A stretch of 10,984 bases of DNA from an uncultured Collinsella sp. (GTDB taxonomy: Bacteria; Actinomycetota; Coriobacteriia; Coriobacteriales; Coriobacteriaceae). Below the pieces are notes generated by a model. That model was not told the origin of the DNA and made no database searches. It saw nothing but the letters and a program-made list of their open reading frames with translations. This document shows, one piece after another, positions 1 through 7,578 of this stretch. How positions within the stretch are numbered: the stretch's first letter is position 1; the number at the start of each line of letters is the position of its first letter. The position numbers and the translations under genes are program-made. Location: assembly GCA_934654835.1 (NCBI GenBank), contig CAKUGY010000029.1:1-10984 (forward strand), read 5' to 3'.

Positions 1-76
1 TGGTGGGCCGTCAGGGGGTCGAACCCTGGACCTTGGGATTAAGAGTCCCCTGCTCTACCAACTGAGCTAACGACCC
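1..76 (-). tRNA. tRNA-Lys (anticodon CUU)
   Basis: Reading the minus strand gives a full 76-nt cloverleaf. The 7-bp acceptor stem is GGGTCGT with ACGGCCC (one U-G pair), the D arm is GCTC/GAGC, the anticodon loop is CTCTTAA giving anticodon CUU for Lys codon AAG, and the T arm is CAGGG TTCGAAC CCCTG. Discriminator A and an encoded CCA follow, and the CCA occupies the first three bases of the window, so the gene is complete. The first anticodon-stem pair is a G-A mismatch and the other four pair. It lies 22 nt downstream of tRNA-His and is probably co-transcribed with it. Confidence 0.96.
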
Positions 77-98
77 GATATCAACACGAAGCAAGAAC

Positions 99-176
99 TG
101 GGGTGGGTAAAGGGACTCGAACCCTCGACCTACGGGACCACAACCCGTCGCTCTAGCCAACTGAGCTACACCCACC
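99..176 (-). tRNA. tRNA-His (anticodon GUG)
   Basis: The minus strand reads as a cloverleaf with acceptor GTGGGTG paired to TACCCAC, D arm GCTC/GAGC, anticodon stem ACGGG/CCCGT enclosing TTGTGGT (anticodon GUG, His), T loop TTCGAGT and an encoded CCA. An additional G precedes position 1 and faces discriminator C73. That is the G-1:C73 pair that identifies tRNA-His to histidyl-tRNA synthetase, here encoded in the DNA as is usual in bacteria. It is first in a two-tRNA unit with tRNA-Lys downstream. Confidence 0.96.
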
Positions 177-202
177 GTGTCCTGTGCGCTTCGCGCTCGA
201 CT

Positions 203-231
203 ATTATTGCAAGGAACGCCACGCGATGCAA
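203..231 (-). promoter_or_regulatory. Promoter of the tRNA-His/tRNA-Lys unit
   Basis: On the minus strand TTGCAT (226-231) and AATAAT (203-208) are separated by exactly 17 bases. The -10 box matches sigma-70 consensus at five of six positions. It sits about 27 bases upstream of the tRNA-His 5' end, which fits a short processed leader. Assigned by eye. Confidence 0.5.
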
Positions 232-238
232 GCCCCAA

Positions 239-257
239 TTTTCAAGAATTTTGAAAA
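239..257. repeat. Short inverted repeat between divergent tRNA and aminotransferase units
   Basis: TTTTCAA-GAATT-TTGAAAA is a perfect 7-bp inverted repeat with a 5-base centre. It lies in the 165-base spacer between the tRNA promoter (minus strand) and the aminotransferase start (plus strand). The AT-rich symmetry would suit an operator, but no regulator is identified. A convincing plus-strand promoter for the aminotransferase was not found in 258-341, although TTTTATAG (294-301) is -10-like. Confidence 0.3.
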
Positions 258-341
258 GAGTTTTTCGAGCCCATTTCGAGCAAATCCCACCGGTTTTATA
301 GGAGTAAACTTGCCCCACTGCAAATGCTCGAAAGGACCGGC

Positions 342-1523
342 ATGAAAGAACTCTCCAACCGCACGGCAACGTTTACCGATTCGGTCATCCGTCGCATGAC
401 ACGCGTCTCCAATTAGTACGGCGCCGTCAATCTCTCGCAGGGTTTCCCCGACTTCGATCCTCCGGCATCGCTGCTCAATAGCCTCAGCACCATCGCCACC
501 GATCCCAAGCCGCTCTATCACCAGTACTCCATCACGTGGGGCTCGCAGGCAATGCGTGAGGCGCTCGCGGCCAAGCAGGAGCACTTTATGGGTATGCCGG
601 TCGACCCCAACGAGAACATCGTGGTCACCTGCGGCTCCACCGAGGCCATGATGGCCGCTATGATGACGGTCACAAACCCCGGCGATAAGGTCGTCATCTT
701 CTCGCCCTTCTACGAGAACTACGGCGCCGACACCATCCTCTCGGGTGCCGAGCCCATCTATGTGCCGCTCAACCCGCCCACCTTCGACTTCGATCGTGAG
801 GTCCTCGAAGCCGCCTTCCGCGACAACGACCCCAAGGCCATTGTCCTGTGCAACCCTTCCAACCCCTGTGGCAAGGTCTTCACGCGCGAGGAGCTCGCCT
901 CTATCGCCGACCTGTGCAAAAAGTACGACGCCTACTGCATCACCGACGAGGTCTACGAACACATCGTCTACACGCCCCACGAGCATGTCTATATGGCCAC
1001 GCTACCCGGCATGTTTGAGCGCACCATCAGCTGCAGCTCGCTGTCCAAGACCTACTCCATCACCGGGTGGCGCCTAGGCTACACCATCGCCCCGGCTGAG
1101 ATCACCGAGCGCATCAAGAAGGTCCACGACTTCCTCACCGTGGGCGCCGCCGCTCCCCTGCAGGAGGCCGTCGTCACCGCCCTCAACTTCGACGATAGCT
1201 ATTACCAGGAGGTCCTCGACCTCTACACCGCCAAGCGCGACCTGTTCTGCCAGGGTCTCGATAGCATCGGCCTCACGCACAACGTGCCGCAGGGCGCCTA
1301 TTACGTGATGATGGACATCTCGGAGTTTGGCTACGACAGCGACCTCGACTTCTGCGAGGACCTGGCCTCCAAAGTGGGCGTTGGCGCCGTGCCCGGCTCG
1401 AGCTTCTTCCGCGAGCCCGTCAACCATCTGATCCGCTTCCACTTTGCCAAGCGCGACGAGACGCTCAACGCAGCGTTGGAGAACCTCAAGTCCCTGCGTG
1501 ATAAAATCAAGCCGCGCGGGTAG
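342..1523 (+). pseudogene. Class I/II aminotransferase interrupted by an in-frame TAG
   Basis: PLP-dependent fold-type I transaminase of the aspartate/kynurenine/methionine aminotransferase group. The exact substrate cannot be told. The start is ATG 342, preceded by AAAGGA (331-336). Translation gives 24 residues, then TAG at 414-416, then the same frame continues unbroken to TAG 1521-1523, for 393 codons in all, the usual family length. Counting the TAG as residue 25, visible motifs are the N-terminal SQGFPDF (32-38), NPSNPCG (171-177), DEVY with the PLP-facing Asp202 and Tyr205, SLSKTYSITGWRLGY with Schiff-base Lys236, and substrate-carboxylate Arg365 in RFHFA. The expected residue at the stop is plausibly Gln (CAG to TAG), inferred from the surrounding reading. 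Re-initiation at ATG 552 would lose 70 residues, including the substrate-binding N-terminal segment, so function is doubtful. It could be a true nonsense mutation or a sequence error. A terminator follows. Confidence 0.85.
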
Positions 1524-1548
1524 GGACAGCCCGGCACCTAAAGTGACC

Positions 1549-1591
1549 AAAGAAACCTCACGTCGCCTGCAGCGATGCGAGGTTTCTTTTT
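1549..1591 (+). terminator. Intrinsic terminator after the aminotransferase
   Basis: AAAGAAACCTC (1549-1559) pairs perfectly with GAGGTTTCTTT (1579-1589). The loop contains a second small stem TCGC/GCGA, and the right arm runs into a T-rich tail. It begins 25 bases after the aminotransferase stop. The A-rich left side could also let it act on the minus strand, but no minus-strand gene abuts it. Confidence 0.85.
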
Positions 1592-1612
1592 ATAGCGACC
1601 TCATTTTATTTT

Positions 1613-1626
1613 TATAGCGCTATACT
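1613..1626 (+). promoter_or_regulatory. Fructokinase -10 region overlapping a palindrome
   Basis: TATACT (1621-1626) is a good -10 hexamer about 39 bases upstream of the fructokinase ATG. It overlaps the perfect 12-base palindrome TATAGCGCTATA (1613-1624). No convincing -35 hexamer lies at 16-18 bases upstream, where the DNA is AT-rich. A palindrome over the -10 box is a natural place for an operator, but no cognate regulator is in the window. Confidence 0.4.
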
Positions 1627-1664
1627 TTAGGCAAGGAGCAACACGTCCCGGAGAGAGGAGCACT

Positions 1665-2556
1665 ATGGCAGAGCAGCAGCTTATCGGAGCGCTCGAGGCC
1701 GGCGGCACCAAGATGGTATGCGCTACGGGCTATGCGGACGGTACGGTCTTGGAGCGCGAGCAGATCGCGACCACGACCCCGCAGGAGACCGTTGAGGCCG
1801 TCAACGCATGGTTTGCCGACAAGGGCATCACCGCCCTGGGCATCGGCGCGTTTGGCCCCACTGCGGTCAACCCCGCCTCGACCCAGTACGGCAAGATCTT
1901 GGAGACCCCCAAGACGGCATGGCGCTATTTTGACCTGCTGGGCACCATCCAAAACGAGCTCAACATCCCCTGCGGCTACGATACCGACGTCAACGTCGCC
2001 TGCCTGGGCGAGGTCACCTTTGGTTGCGCCAAGGGCCTTACCGACGTGGTCTACCTGACGATCGGTACCGGCGTGGGTGCCGGCGTACTCTCGGGCGGCC
2101 AGCTCGTCCACGGCATGATGCATCCCGAGGCCGGCCACATCCTGGTCACGCGCGACCCGCGCGACACCATTGGCGAGCACAGCGCCTGTCCCTTCCACGA
2201 TAACTGTCTGGAGGGCCTCATCGCCGGCCCTGGCGTCAAAAAGCGCTGGGGCGGTAAGTCCGCCGGCGAGATGGCCGATGACCCGGAGGCCATGGACCTG
2301 CTCGCCGGTTATCTGGCACAGGCGCTCATGACCTACACGCTGTGCTACGCGCCGCAGAAGATCATCATCGGCGGTGGCGTTGCCGACCACACCCCCCATC
2401 GTGCCGCTCGCCCGCAAAAAGTGCGCCGAGATGCTCAACGGCTATATCGTCACGCCCGAGGTCAACGACATCGACAGCTACATCGTCAACAACAGCCTCG
2501 AAGGCAAGCAGGGCATCATGGGCTGCCTCGCCCTGGGCGCACAGGCGCTTCAGTAA
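1665..2556 (+). pseudogene. ROK-family fructokinase with a C-terminal frameshift
   Basis: ATP-dependent sugar kinase of the ROK superfamily, closest in pattern to the Bacillus YdhR/GmuE-type fructokinases (fructose to fructose-6-phosphate). The start is ATG 1665 with AGGAG at 1656-1660. Visible features are the N-terminal phosphate-binding EAGGTK (11-16), the catalytic-base Asp108 in DTDVN, ITIGTG-like LTIGTGVGAG (131-140), and the ROK zinc site His158, Cys175, His178, Cys181. After IIIGGGVADHTP the frame breaks. Positions 2392-2397 are six C where five would keep the frame. One base fewer continues into PIVPLARKKCAEMLNGY and ends ...GAQALQ at stop 2554-2556, restoring a 296-residue protein of normal family length. 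As written, translation instead runs on an unrelated Arg-rich tail to stop 2625-2627 (320 aa), replacing about 53 native C-terminal residues. This may be a real mutation, slippage or a homopolymer error. It is flanked by terminators, so it is transcribed alone. Confidence 0.88.
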
Positions 2557-2633
2557 CGGACGTGCCATCGGGACGCAGGCTAAAGCCCGCGAGGCAAAGC
2601 CGTCACACCCCCAAAGAGGCCCTTTGACAAACA

Positions 2634-2675
2634 AGGCCGCCTAGGACCAAGCAAAACGTCCTAGGCGGCCTTTTT
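2634..2675. terminator. Terminator after fructokinase, overlapping the convergent vanZ-like 3' end
   Basis: A 14-bp perfect stem, AGGCCGCCTAGGAC (2634-2647) with GTCCTAGGCGGCCT (2658-2671), has a 10-base loop and continues into TTTTT (2671-2675) on the plus strand. Plus-strand termination for the fructokinase unit is clear. On the minus strand the stem is followed only by a mixed TTGTTTGTC, so bidirectional use is plausible but weaker. The stop codon of the converging VanZ-like gene (2661-2663) lies inside the right arm. Confidence 0.88.
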
Positions 2676-3110
2676 AGCACATATGAGCGATCGTAGGAGA
2701 TATCGAAGCACGACACCCGTCGTCGCCCCGCAGCAGTCGATCATCACATCGGTAATCATGCCGGCACGACCGGGCACAAAGAGCTGAATCGTCTCGTCAA
2801 TCGAGGGGACCAGCAGCAAGAACACCGCCGTGGGCAACAGCACGTCAAAGGAACGTCGGCCTTCGATATCAAAGGCATGCGTCGCCAAGATGCCGAGCAC
2901 CATGTACTCGGTAAAGTGGGCGCACTTGCGCACGACGAAGTTGGTCACCCACTCGTACGGAAGCCCCAGGGCCTGCAAGAAGCCGCGAACAGACTCCATA
3001 ATCGACAGGCTCAACGAGCCGGATCCGGTGCCGGGGACCAGCGAATTGCCCCAAATGACGAGCACCATGACGCAAGCGGCCAGCGCCCATTTTCGATCGA
3101 CCTTAACCAT
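2661..3110 (-). CDS. VanZ-like family membrane protein
   Basis: 149-residue integral membrane protein with the VanZ-like pattern. Hydrophobic segments lie near residues 7-24, 67-80, 89-104 and 118-140. The family signature is RKCAHFTEY (61-69), then a polar DETIQ (105-109) and GRAGMITDVMID (114-125). VanZ itself gives low-level teicoplanin resistance in enterococci, but most relatives are uncharacterised, so no resistance role is claimed. I chose ATG 3110 because an upstream in-frame ATG (3170) would overlap the preceding gene by about 50 bases. From 3110 the gene starts 7 bases after that gene's stop, and GGAGG (in the last codons of the upstream gene) is the likely ribosome site at a rather long 12-base spacing, which suggests translational coupling. 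It is the second gene of a two-gene unit and its stop lies inside a terminator hairpin. Confidence 0.85.
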   Translation of the reverse strand: MVKVDRKWALAACVMVLVIWGNSLVPGTGSGSLSLSIMESVRGFLQALGLPYEWVTNFVVRKCAHFTEYMVLGILATHAFDIEGRRSFDVLLPTAVFLLLVPSIDETIQLFVPGRAGMITDVMIDCCGATTGVVLRYLLRSLICAKKAA

Positions 3111-3117
3111 GCGGCAA

Positions 3118-4557
3118 TTATGCCTCCGCGCGGAGCGGCGTAAAGCTGGCGGTACCGCCCTCGATAACACTCAGATAGGCACGGCCCGTGCGCTTGACGG
3201 CAGCGGACTCCAGACGGTTGATCTCTTCTTCGAGAATCTGATTGACGCGCTCGTGGCGACGGTTTTCCATAACGCCGGCGGCGATAGCCTCGGCGCGCTC
3301 AATACCCTCACGCGAGATACGCGCGGTATCCTCGGGAAGCACGGCACTGTGGCGGCCAACATAGGCAGGAGCAGCCGGAACGGGCGCGGAGACAGCCGTA
3401 GACGCCATCACGGGGGCAGGATCGACCACCTCGGCCATAATCGCTACGGCGGCGGCCCACATGTCCTCATGGCCCGAATAATCTGCCATGGGGACGTCTT
3501 CCTCGAGGGAGGCGTCCGGCAGATTGCCGGTGTCTACGCGATCCTGAGCATCGATAGAAGCGGTGATGGCAGCGGGCTCATCCAGATCGGCGAGATCCAC
3601 GCCCGTGGTATCGGAAATGATGGGCATGCTAGCAAGATTGGCGTTGTACGGCGCCGCCTCCGCGGCCTGCTTTTGGGCCGAAGCACCCCAGAGCGAGCTT
3701 TCGGCAGCACGACGGGCGGCGATAGTCTCCTCATCAACGGTCAAGGGCTCATCGGAGTAAGGATCGGCAGCGGGAGTCGACTGAGCTGTGCTCTGCTGAC
3801 TAGCCGAAGCGGCCGTCGCGCTCGCACCCGACGACGCGGCGTTATGGGCAGCACTGTTGGCCGCATTGGCGACAAGCGCCACGAAGGCCGCGGTACTGCC
3901 CGCAGGGGCGGCATGAGAGCCCGAGACGGCGCGCGCGGCAGCGGCGATGTCGTCGCGATTGTAGGAGCCGGTCTTTCCACCATTGGTGAGCTCGTCGATG
4001 GCCACCTGGTAGACATCACGCGAACGTTCTGGATCGCAGCTGACCGGAGAATCATCGTCGAGCATGCTATCGATCATTGCCCACGCCTCGGCCTCGTCCA
4101 TGGCGTTGGCGGCACGCGAAATGGTGGGGACGCCGTCGTCGGCATGGCGACGCTGGAATGCTCCGGTCAGGCCCGAAAGGAATGCAGAAGAAGGCTGGGC
4201 GGCATTGGCCTGGCCGGCCGGAGCCGCAGGCTGAGGTGCCCCCTGCTGCTGTGCGGGAATCGAGGCGGTCTTGAACTCGCTGTGATGCTGGTTAAAGTTG
4301 GCGGCGCCACCCATAGCATCGGGCTGGAACAGGCGGCCGTCGTGCTCGGCGCGATACTCGGAAATGCCCAGCGAGGCGGCGTAGATACCCACGCCCGCCA
4401 CCGCGCCCACGGCAAAGGGGACAGCACCCGCAACAACCGTCTCATTGACCGACGAGAACGGCAGCGTCGCGGCATACATCACCACGGGGGCGGCAAGGCC
4501 GATCCCGCAGGAAAGTCCGGCAAGGACTGCTCGTTGTGTTGCATCAGAAGAAGCCAT
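3118..4557 (-). CDS. Unrecognised two-TM protein with long Ala-rich region
   Basis: I do not recognise this 479-residue protein. Two hydrophobic segments near the N terminus (about 9-31 and 41-64) look like a transmembrane hairpin. They are followed by a long low-complexity region rich in Ala, Ser, Pro and Gln. Two more ordered islands stand out: about 138-205 (acidic and helical, including AMIDSMLDDDSPVSCDPE), and the C-terminal ~80 residues with a charged helix (RRHERVNQILEEEINRLE) ending in a short GRAYLSVIEGGTASF segment. ATG 4557 is preferred over the upstream ATG 4584 because GGGGAG lies 5 bases before it. It is first in a unit with the VanZ-like gene. A membrane-anchored, mostly extended protein, perhaps envelope-associated, is as far as the sequence goes. 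The longer open frame on the opposite strand (2830-4620) is Arg/Gly-rich and is a shadow. Confidence 0.75.
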   Translation of the reverse strand: MASSDATQRAVLAGLSCGIGLAAPVVMYAATLPFSSVNETVVAGAVPFAVGAVAGVGIYAASLGISEYRAEHDGRLFQPDAMGGAANFNQHHSEFKTASIPAQQQGAPQPAAPAGQANAAQPSSAFLSGLTGAFQRRHADDGVPTISRAANAMDEAEAWAMIDSMLDDDSPVSCDPERSRDVYQVAIDELTNGGKTGSYNRDDIAAAARAVSGSHAAPAGSTAAFVALVANAANSAAHNAASSGASATAASASQQSTAQSTPAADPYSDEPLTVDEETIAARRAAESSLWGASAQKQAAEAAPYNANLASMPIISDTTGVDLADLDEPAAITASIDAQDRVDTGNLPDASLEEDVPMADYSGHEDMWAAAVAIMAEVVDPAPVMASTAVSAPVPAAPAYVGRHSAVLPEDTARISREGIERAEAIAAGVMENRRHERVNQILEEEINRLESAAVKRTGRAYLSVIEGGTASFTPLRAEA

Positions 4558-4694
4558 GAGCTCTCCCCATCTTCCAGCACCCAAATCGCATCATTTAGTT
4601 GGCTGCGCGAGAGAAGATGAAGCGGGACATGCGTCCCAAAGCAACGGTATAAGGTTCGTTTCATCTGCGTTTTCCGTCGCGAAGCTTAAAAGTT

Positions 4695-4723
4695 ATTATG
4701 CGAAACCGACCATCCGATTGCAA
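4695..4723 (-). promoter_or_regulatory. Promoter of the two-TM protein/VanZ-like unit
   Basis: Minus-strand TTGCAA (4718-4723) and CATAAT (4695-4700) are separated by exactly 17 bases, with four and five matches to sigma-70 consensus. It lies about 138 bases upstream of the ATG at 4557. The implied leader contains a small GGGAC/GTCCC hairpin (4624-4637). Nothing else was seen in 4558-4800. Confidence 0.5.
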
Positions 4724-4800
4724 GCGGCGAAACCGGATTGTGACTCGAAAACCGCTGCTCGTCGGTCATAAGGTCAAAAAATGTTGCCGAGTGGCGTCAC

Positions 4801-4832
4801 AAAGAAAGGGCCGGGATATAAACCCCGGCCCT
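4801..4832 (-). terminator. Terminator of rho
   Basis: On the minus strand GGGCCGGG and CCCGGCCC (4824-4831 with 4808-4815) form an 8-bp GC-only stem with an 8-base AT-rich loop. It is followed by TTTCTTT (4801-4807). It lies about 40 bases past the rho stop. The terminator for the gene encoding the termination factor is thus itself of intrinsic type. Confidence 0.88.
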
Positions 4833-4872
4833 AACGTCATTCTTGTGGCGGTATTTACGTGCGGCTTATGGC

Positions 4873-7434
4873 CTAGAACGTCTGCTCGTAGTCGCTGTGC
4901 TTTTTGGCCGAACGCACCAGGAACTCCTGGTTGGTGTTGGTGCCCTTAAGGCCCTTGATAAACGATGCGGCCGCGCGCTCGGTATTGTTCATGCCGGCGA
5001 GGATACGGCGCAGGCCAAAGACAAACGGGCGCATCTGCTCGTCGACCAGCAGGTCCTCGTTGCGCGTACCGGAGGCAACGGGGTCGATAGCCGGGAAGAT
5101 GCGGCGATCGGCTAGGTCGCGGTCGAGCTTGAGCTCCATGTTGCCGGTACCCTTGAACTCCTCAAAGATGACCTCGTCCATCTTGGAGCCGGTATCGATG
5201 AGGGCGGAGGCCAGGATGGTGAGCGAGCCGCCGTTCTCGATGTTGCGGGCAGCACCAAGGAAGCGTTTAGGCGGATACAGGGCCGCCGAATCGACGCCGC
5301 CCGAGAGAATTCGACCCGAGGCAGGTGCCGCCAGGTTGTAGGCGCGAGCAAGGCGTGTGATGGAGTCGAGCACCACCACGACGTCGCCGCCCAGCTCCAC
5401 GATGCGCTTGGCACGCTCGATGACGAGCTCGGCCACACGGGTGTGGTTATCGGCAGGCATATCGAAGGTGGAGGCCACGACCTCGCCCTTAATAGAGCGC
5501 TGCATGTCGGTGACCTCTTCGGGACGCTCGTCGACGAGCAGGCAGATGAGGTGCACCTCGGGATTATTGATCGAGATGGACTGGCAGATCTTCTTGAGGA
5601 TCGTGGTCTTGCCGGCCTTGGGCGGCGACACGATCAGGCCGCGCTGGCCCTTGCCGATCGGCGAAACGATGTCGATGGCGCGACCGGTGATGGAGTCCTT
5701 GCCGTGCTCCATGCGCAGCGGCTCGTTGGGATAGACCGGCGTGAGGTCGCCGAACTTGGGACGGTTGCGGATCTGCTCGGGATCCATGCCGTTGACGGTC
5801 GTAATCTTGGCGAGGCCGGCGCGCTTGTCGCCACCGCGCGAAGGACGCAGCGAGCCCTCGATAACATCACCCGTGCGCAAGCGCGCAGAGCGAATGAGGT
5901 ATGCGGGGACGAAGGCGTCGTCGTTGGACTTCATGTAGCCGTGGGCGTGGATGATACCGGAGCTGTCCGGGCGAATCTGCAGGATGCCCTTGATATCACG
6001 GAAGCCTTCGGCCTTCGCGGCGGTGGTGTAGATCTCCTCGACGAGCTCGGCCTTCTTCTTGCCGGTCGTCTCGATCTCGAACTCCTTGGCCTTCTCGCGC
6101 AGCTCGGCGACCTTCATGGCCGCGAGTTCCTCGCGCGAAAGCGTGGGCTCGGTGGGGGCGGCGTTGCGCTCCTTGTTGCGCTGCTTGCGGTCGCGCTGGC
6201 GGTTGCGGCGATCGTTGTTGCGGTCGTCCTTGCGCTCGTTGCGGTCGTCGTTGCGCTTATGCTGACGACGGTTAGGGCGGGTACCATCTTCGGTCTCGGC
6301 ACCCTCGGAAGCCGCGGCTGCGGGCGTGTCGGCGCCGGACGGGGCCTCTCCCTCTGCCTTGACGTCAGCGTCGCCGCTAGCGTTGGCCTCGTCATCGGCC
6401 TGCTGCTCGGCAGCCTTGGCCTTTGCAGACTTCTTGCGCGTGCGCTTGGGCTTCTCGGGAGCCGGCTGGTCGGCGACCACGGAGTTCACTGCAACAGCCG
6501 CATCGGAGAACTCATCAGCGGAGGGCTCGGCATCGGTGGCGGGCTTGACCTTGGCCTTCGTCGAGCGCTTTGCCGCGGTACGACGGCTGCGACCGGGGCG
6601 GACATCGGTGGGCTCGGCATCGGCAGATGCGGGAGCCTCGGCGGACGGAGCGTCCTGGACCGAAGCATCGGCAAGGTCTGCAGGCTCAACGGTCACCGCT
6701 GCACTCTGGGCAGCAGCCGCGGCAGCAGCGGCTTTCTCGGCCTCAACAAACGCCTTAGGCTTGCGGCCGCGACGATGCGGGCGCAGGGCCGGGTCAACGG
6801 CAGGAACCTCGTTGGCCTCGGTGGCAACAACGGGCTCGGCGGAGGAAACGCTCTCCCCTGCCGCGGGACGAACCGGGGCCTCAGCGACCTCAGGAATCGG
6901 CTGCTCGGCAGGCTGCTGCGCCTTGGCTGCCGCACGGCGACGCGTGCGCGGAGCCGGCTTCTCGACCGACTGCTCGGCAACAGGAGCCTCGTTGGCCGCA
7001 GGTGCCTCGGAAGCAACCGGTGCCGCAAGCTCGGTCAGTGCCGCGGCCTCGCGCTCGGCAGCGCGACGGCGGGCGCGCACAACCTGGGCCTCGCTGATCT
7101 GCGCCAGCGCACGGGCCTGCGCGACCTCATCGGAAATGGGCACCGAAGCATCGGCGGCAGCGGGCCGCTTCGTGCGCGTGGTGCGCGTCGTGCGGCGCTT
7201 GGGCTTTGCGGCCTCTTCGCCGTCCGCAGCAGACTTGGCCACGCGACGCGTACGCTTGGGTTTAGCGGGCGCAGCCTCCTCGCTAGCAGCTGGCGCAGTC
7301 GGCGCAACGGCCGTAGGCGCCTCAGGAGCCGAAGCCTGAGCCGGCGCGGGCGCCACGACCTGGTCCGACGCAACCGGTGCAGCGGGAGCGGTTTGCGCCG
7401 TCGTTATTTCGTTTTCTTGCTGTTGATCAGACAC
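4873..7434 (-). CDS. rho: Transcription termination factor Rho with a ~425-residue disordered N-terminal extension
   Basis: Hexameric RNA-dependent ATPase that releases nascent RNA. At 853 residues it is about twice the E. coli length (419). Residues 1-425 are low-complexity, with Ala/Pro/Glu-rich stretches broken by basic patches (about 58-64, 77-90, 119-124, 163-171, 218-227, 279-296, 328-340) and a final Arg/Asp/Asn-rich block at 386-423. Then come the Rho N-terminal helical domain (431-470), the cold-shock-like RNA-binding domain (about 478-545, with GYMKSNDDAFVP) and the RecA-type motor. Walker A is SPPKAGKTT with Lys609, Walker B ends at Asp690 in VVVLDSITR, and the motor also shows GGVDSAALYPPKRFLGAARNIENGGSLT. 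The C terminus is intact. The start is GTG 7434 (MSDQQQ), with only a weak AGAAAG/TTGAG ribosome site. Inserted basic N-terminal regions are known in actinobacterial Rho (Micrococcus, Mycobacterium) and increase RNA binding. The same role is inferred here. Confidence 0.96.
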   Translation of the reverse strand: MSDQQQENEITTAQTAPAAPVASDQVVAPAPAQASAPEAPTAVAPTAPAASEEAAPAKPKRTRRVAKSAADGEEAAKPKRRTTRTTRTKRPAAADASVPISDEVAQARALAQISEAQVVRARRRAAEREAAALTELAAPVASEAPAANEAPVAEQSVEKPAPRTRRRAAAKAQQPAEQPIPEVAEAPVRPAAGESVSSAEPVVATEANEVPAVDPALRPHRRGRKPKAFVEAEKAAAAAAAAQSAAVTVEPADLADASVQDAPSAEAPASADAEPTDVRPGRSRRTAAKRSTKAKVKPATDAEPSADEFSDAAVAVNSVVADQPAPEKPKRTRKKSAKAKAAEQQADDEANASGDADVKAEGEAPSGADTPAAAASEGAETEDGTRPNRRQHKRNDDRNERKDDRNNDRRNRQRDRKQRNKERNAAPTEPTLSREELAAMKVAELREKAKEFEIETTGKKKAELVEEIYTTAAKAEGFRDIKGILQIRPDSSGIIHAHGYMKSNDDAFVPAYLIRSARLRTGDVIEGSLRPSRGGDKRAGLAKITTVNGMDPEQIRNRPKFGDLTPVYPNEPLRMEHGKDSITGRAIDIVSPIGKGQRGLIVSPPKAGKTTILKKICQSISINNPEVHLICLLVDERPEEVTDMQRSIKGEVVASTFDMPADNHTRVAELVIERAKRIVELGGDVVVVLDSITRLARAYNLAAPASGRILSGGVDSAALYPPKRFLGAARNIENGGSLTILASALIDTGSKMDEVIFEEFKGTGNMELKLDRDLADRRIFPAIDPVASGTRNEDLLVDEQMRPFVFGLRRILAGMNNTERAAASFIKGLKGTNTNQEFLVRSAKKHSDYEQTF

Positions 7435-7578
7435 AGTGTTTGCTCAACTTTCTTTTCAAGCCCTGTGATCACATGCTCCCTGCATATACCTTCAGGGCGG
7501 CTAAACAGTCTAACTCCGTCCAAATGCGACGGACATCATTGATCTGTATCGAGATGATTGCGTCAAATACGCAGCGTT

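Noticed and set aside
414..416. TAG read as pyrrolysine or another recoded amino acid
   Set aside because: No recoding element, pyl gene or suppressor tRNA in the window. The site is not catalytic, and the gene also ends in TAG.
2830..4620. 596-residue plus-strand open frame
   Set aside because: It is opposite the two-TM gene, Arg/Gly-rich, lacks a ribosome site and domain patterns, and is a by-product of GC-biased codon use.
7464..7473. TGTGATCACA as a CRP-type site
   Set aside because: It has the TGTGA/TCACA half sites but without the usual 6-base spacer, and a 10-base palindrome alone is weak evidence.
5443..7542. 699-residue plus-strand open frame antisense to rho
   Set aside because: Rho on the minus strand is certain. 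The antisense frame is low-complexity Leu/Gly/Arg and explained by rho codon bias.
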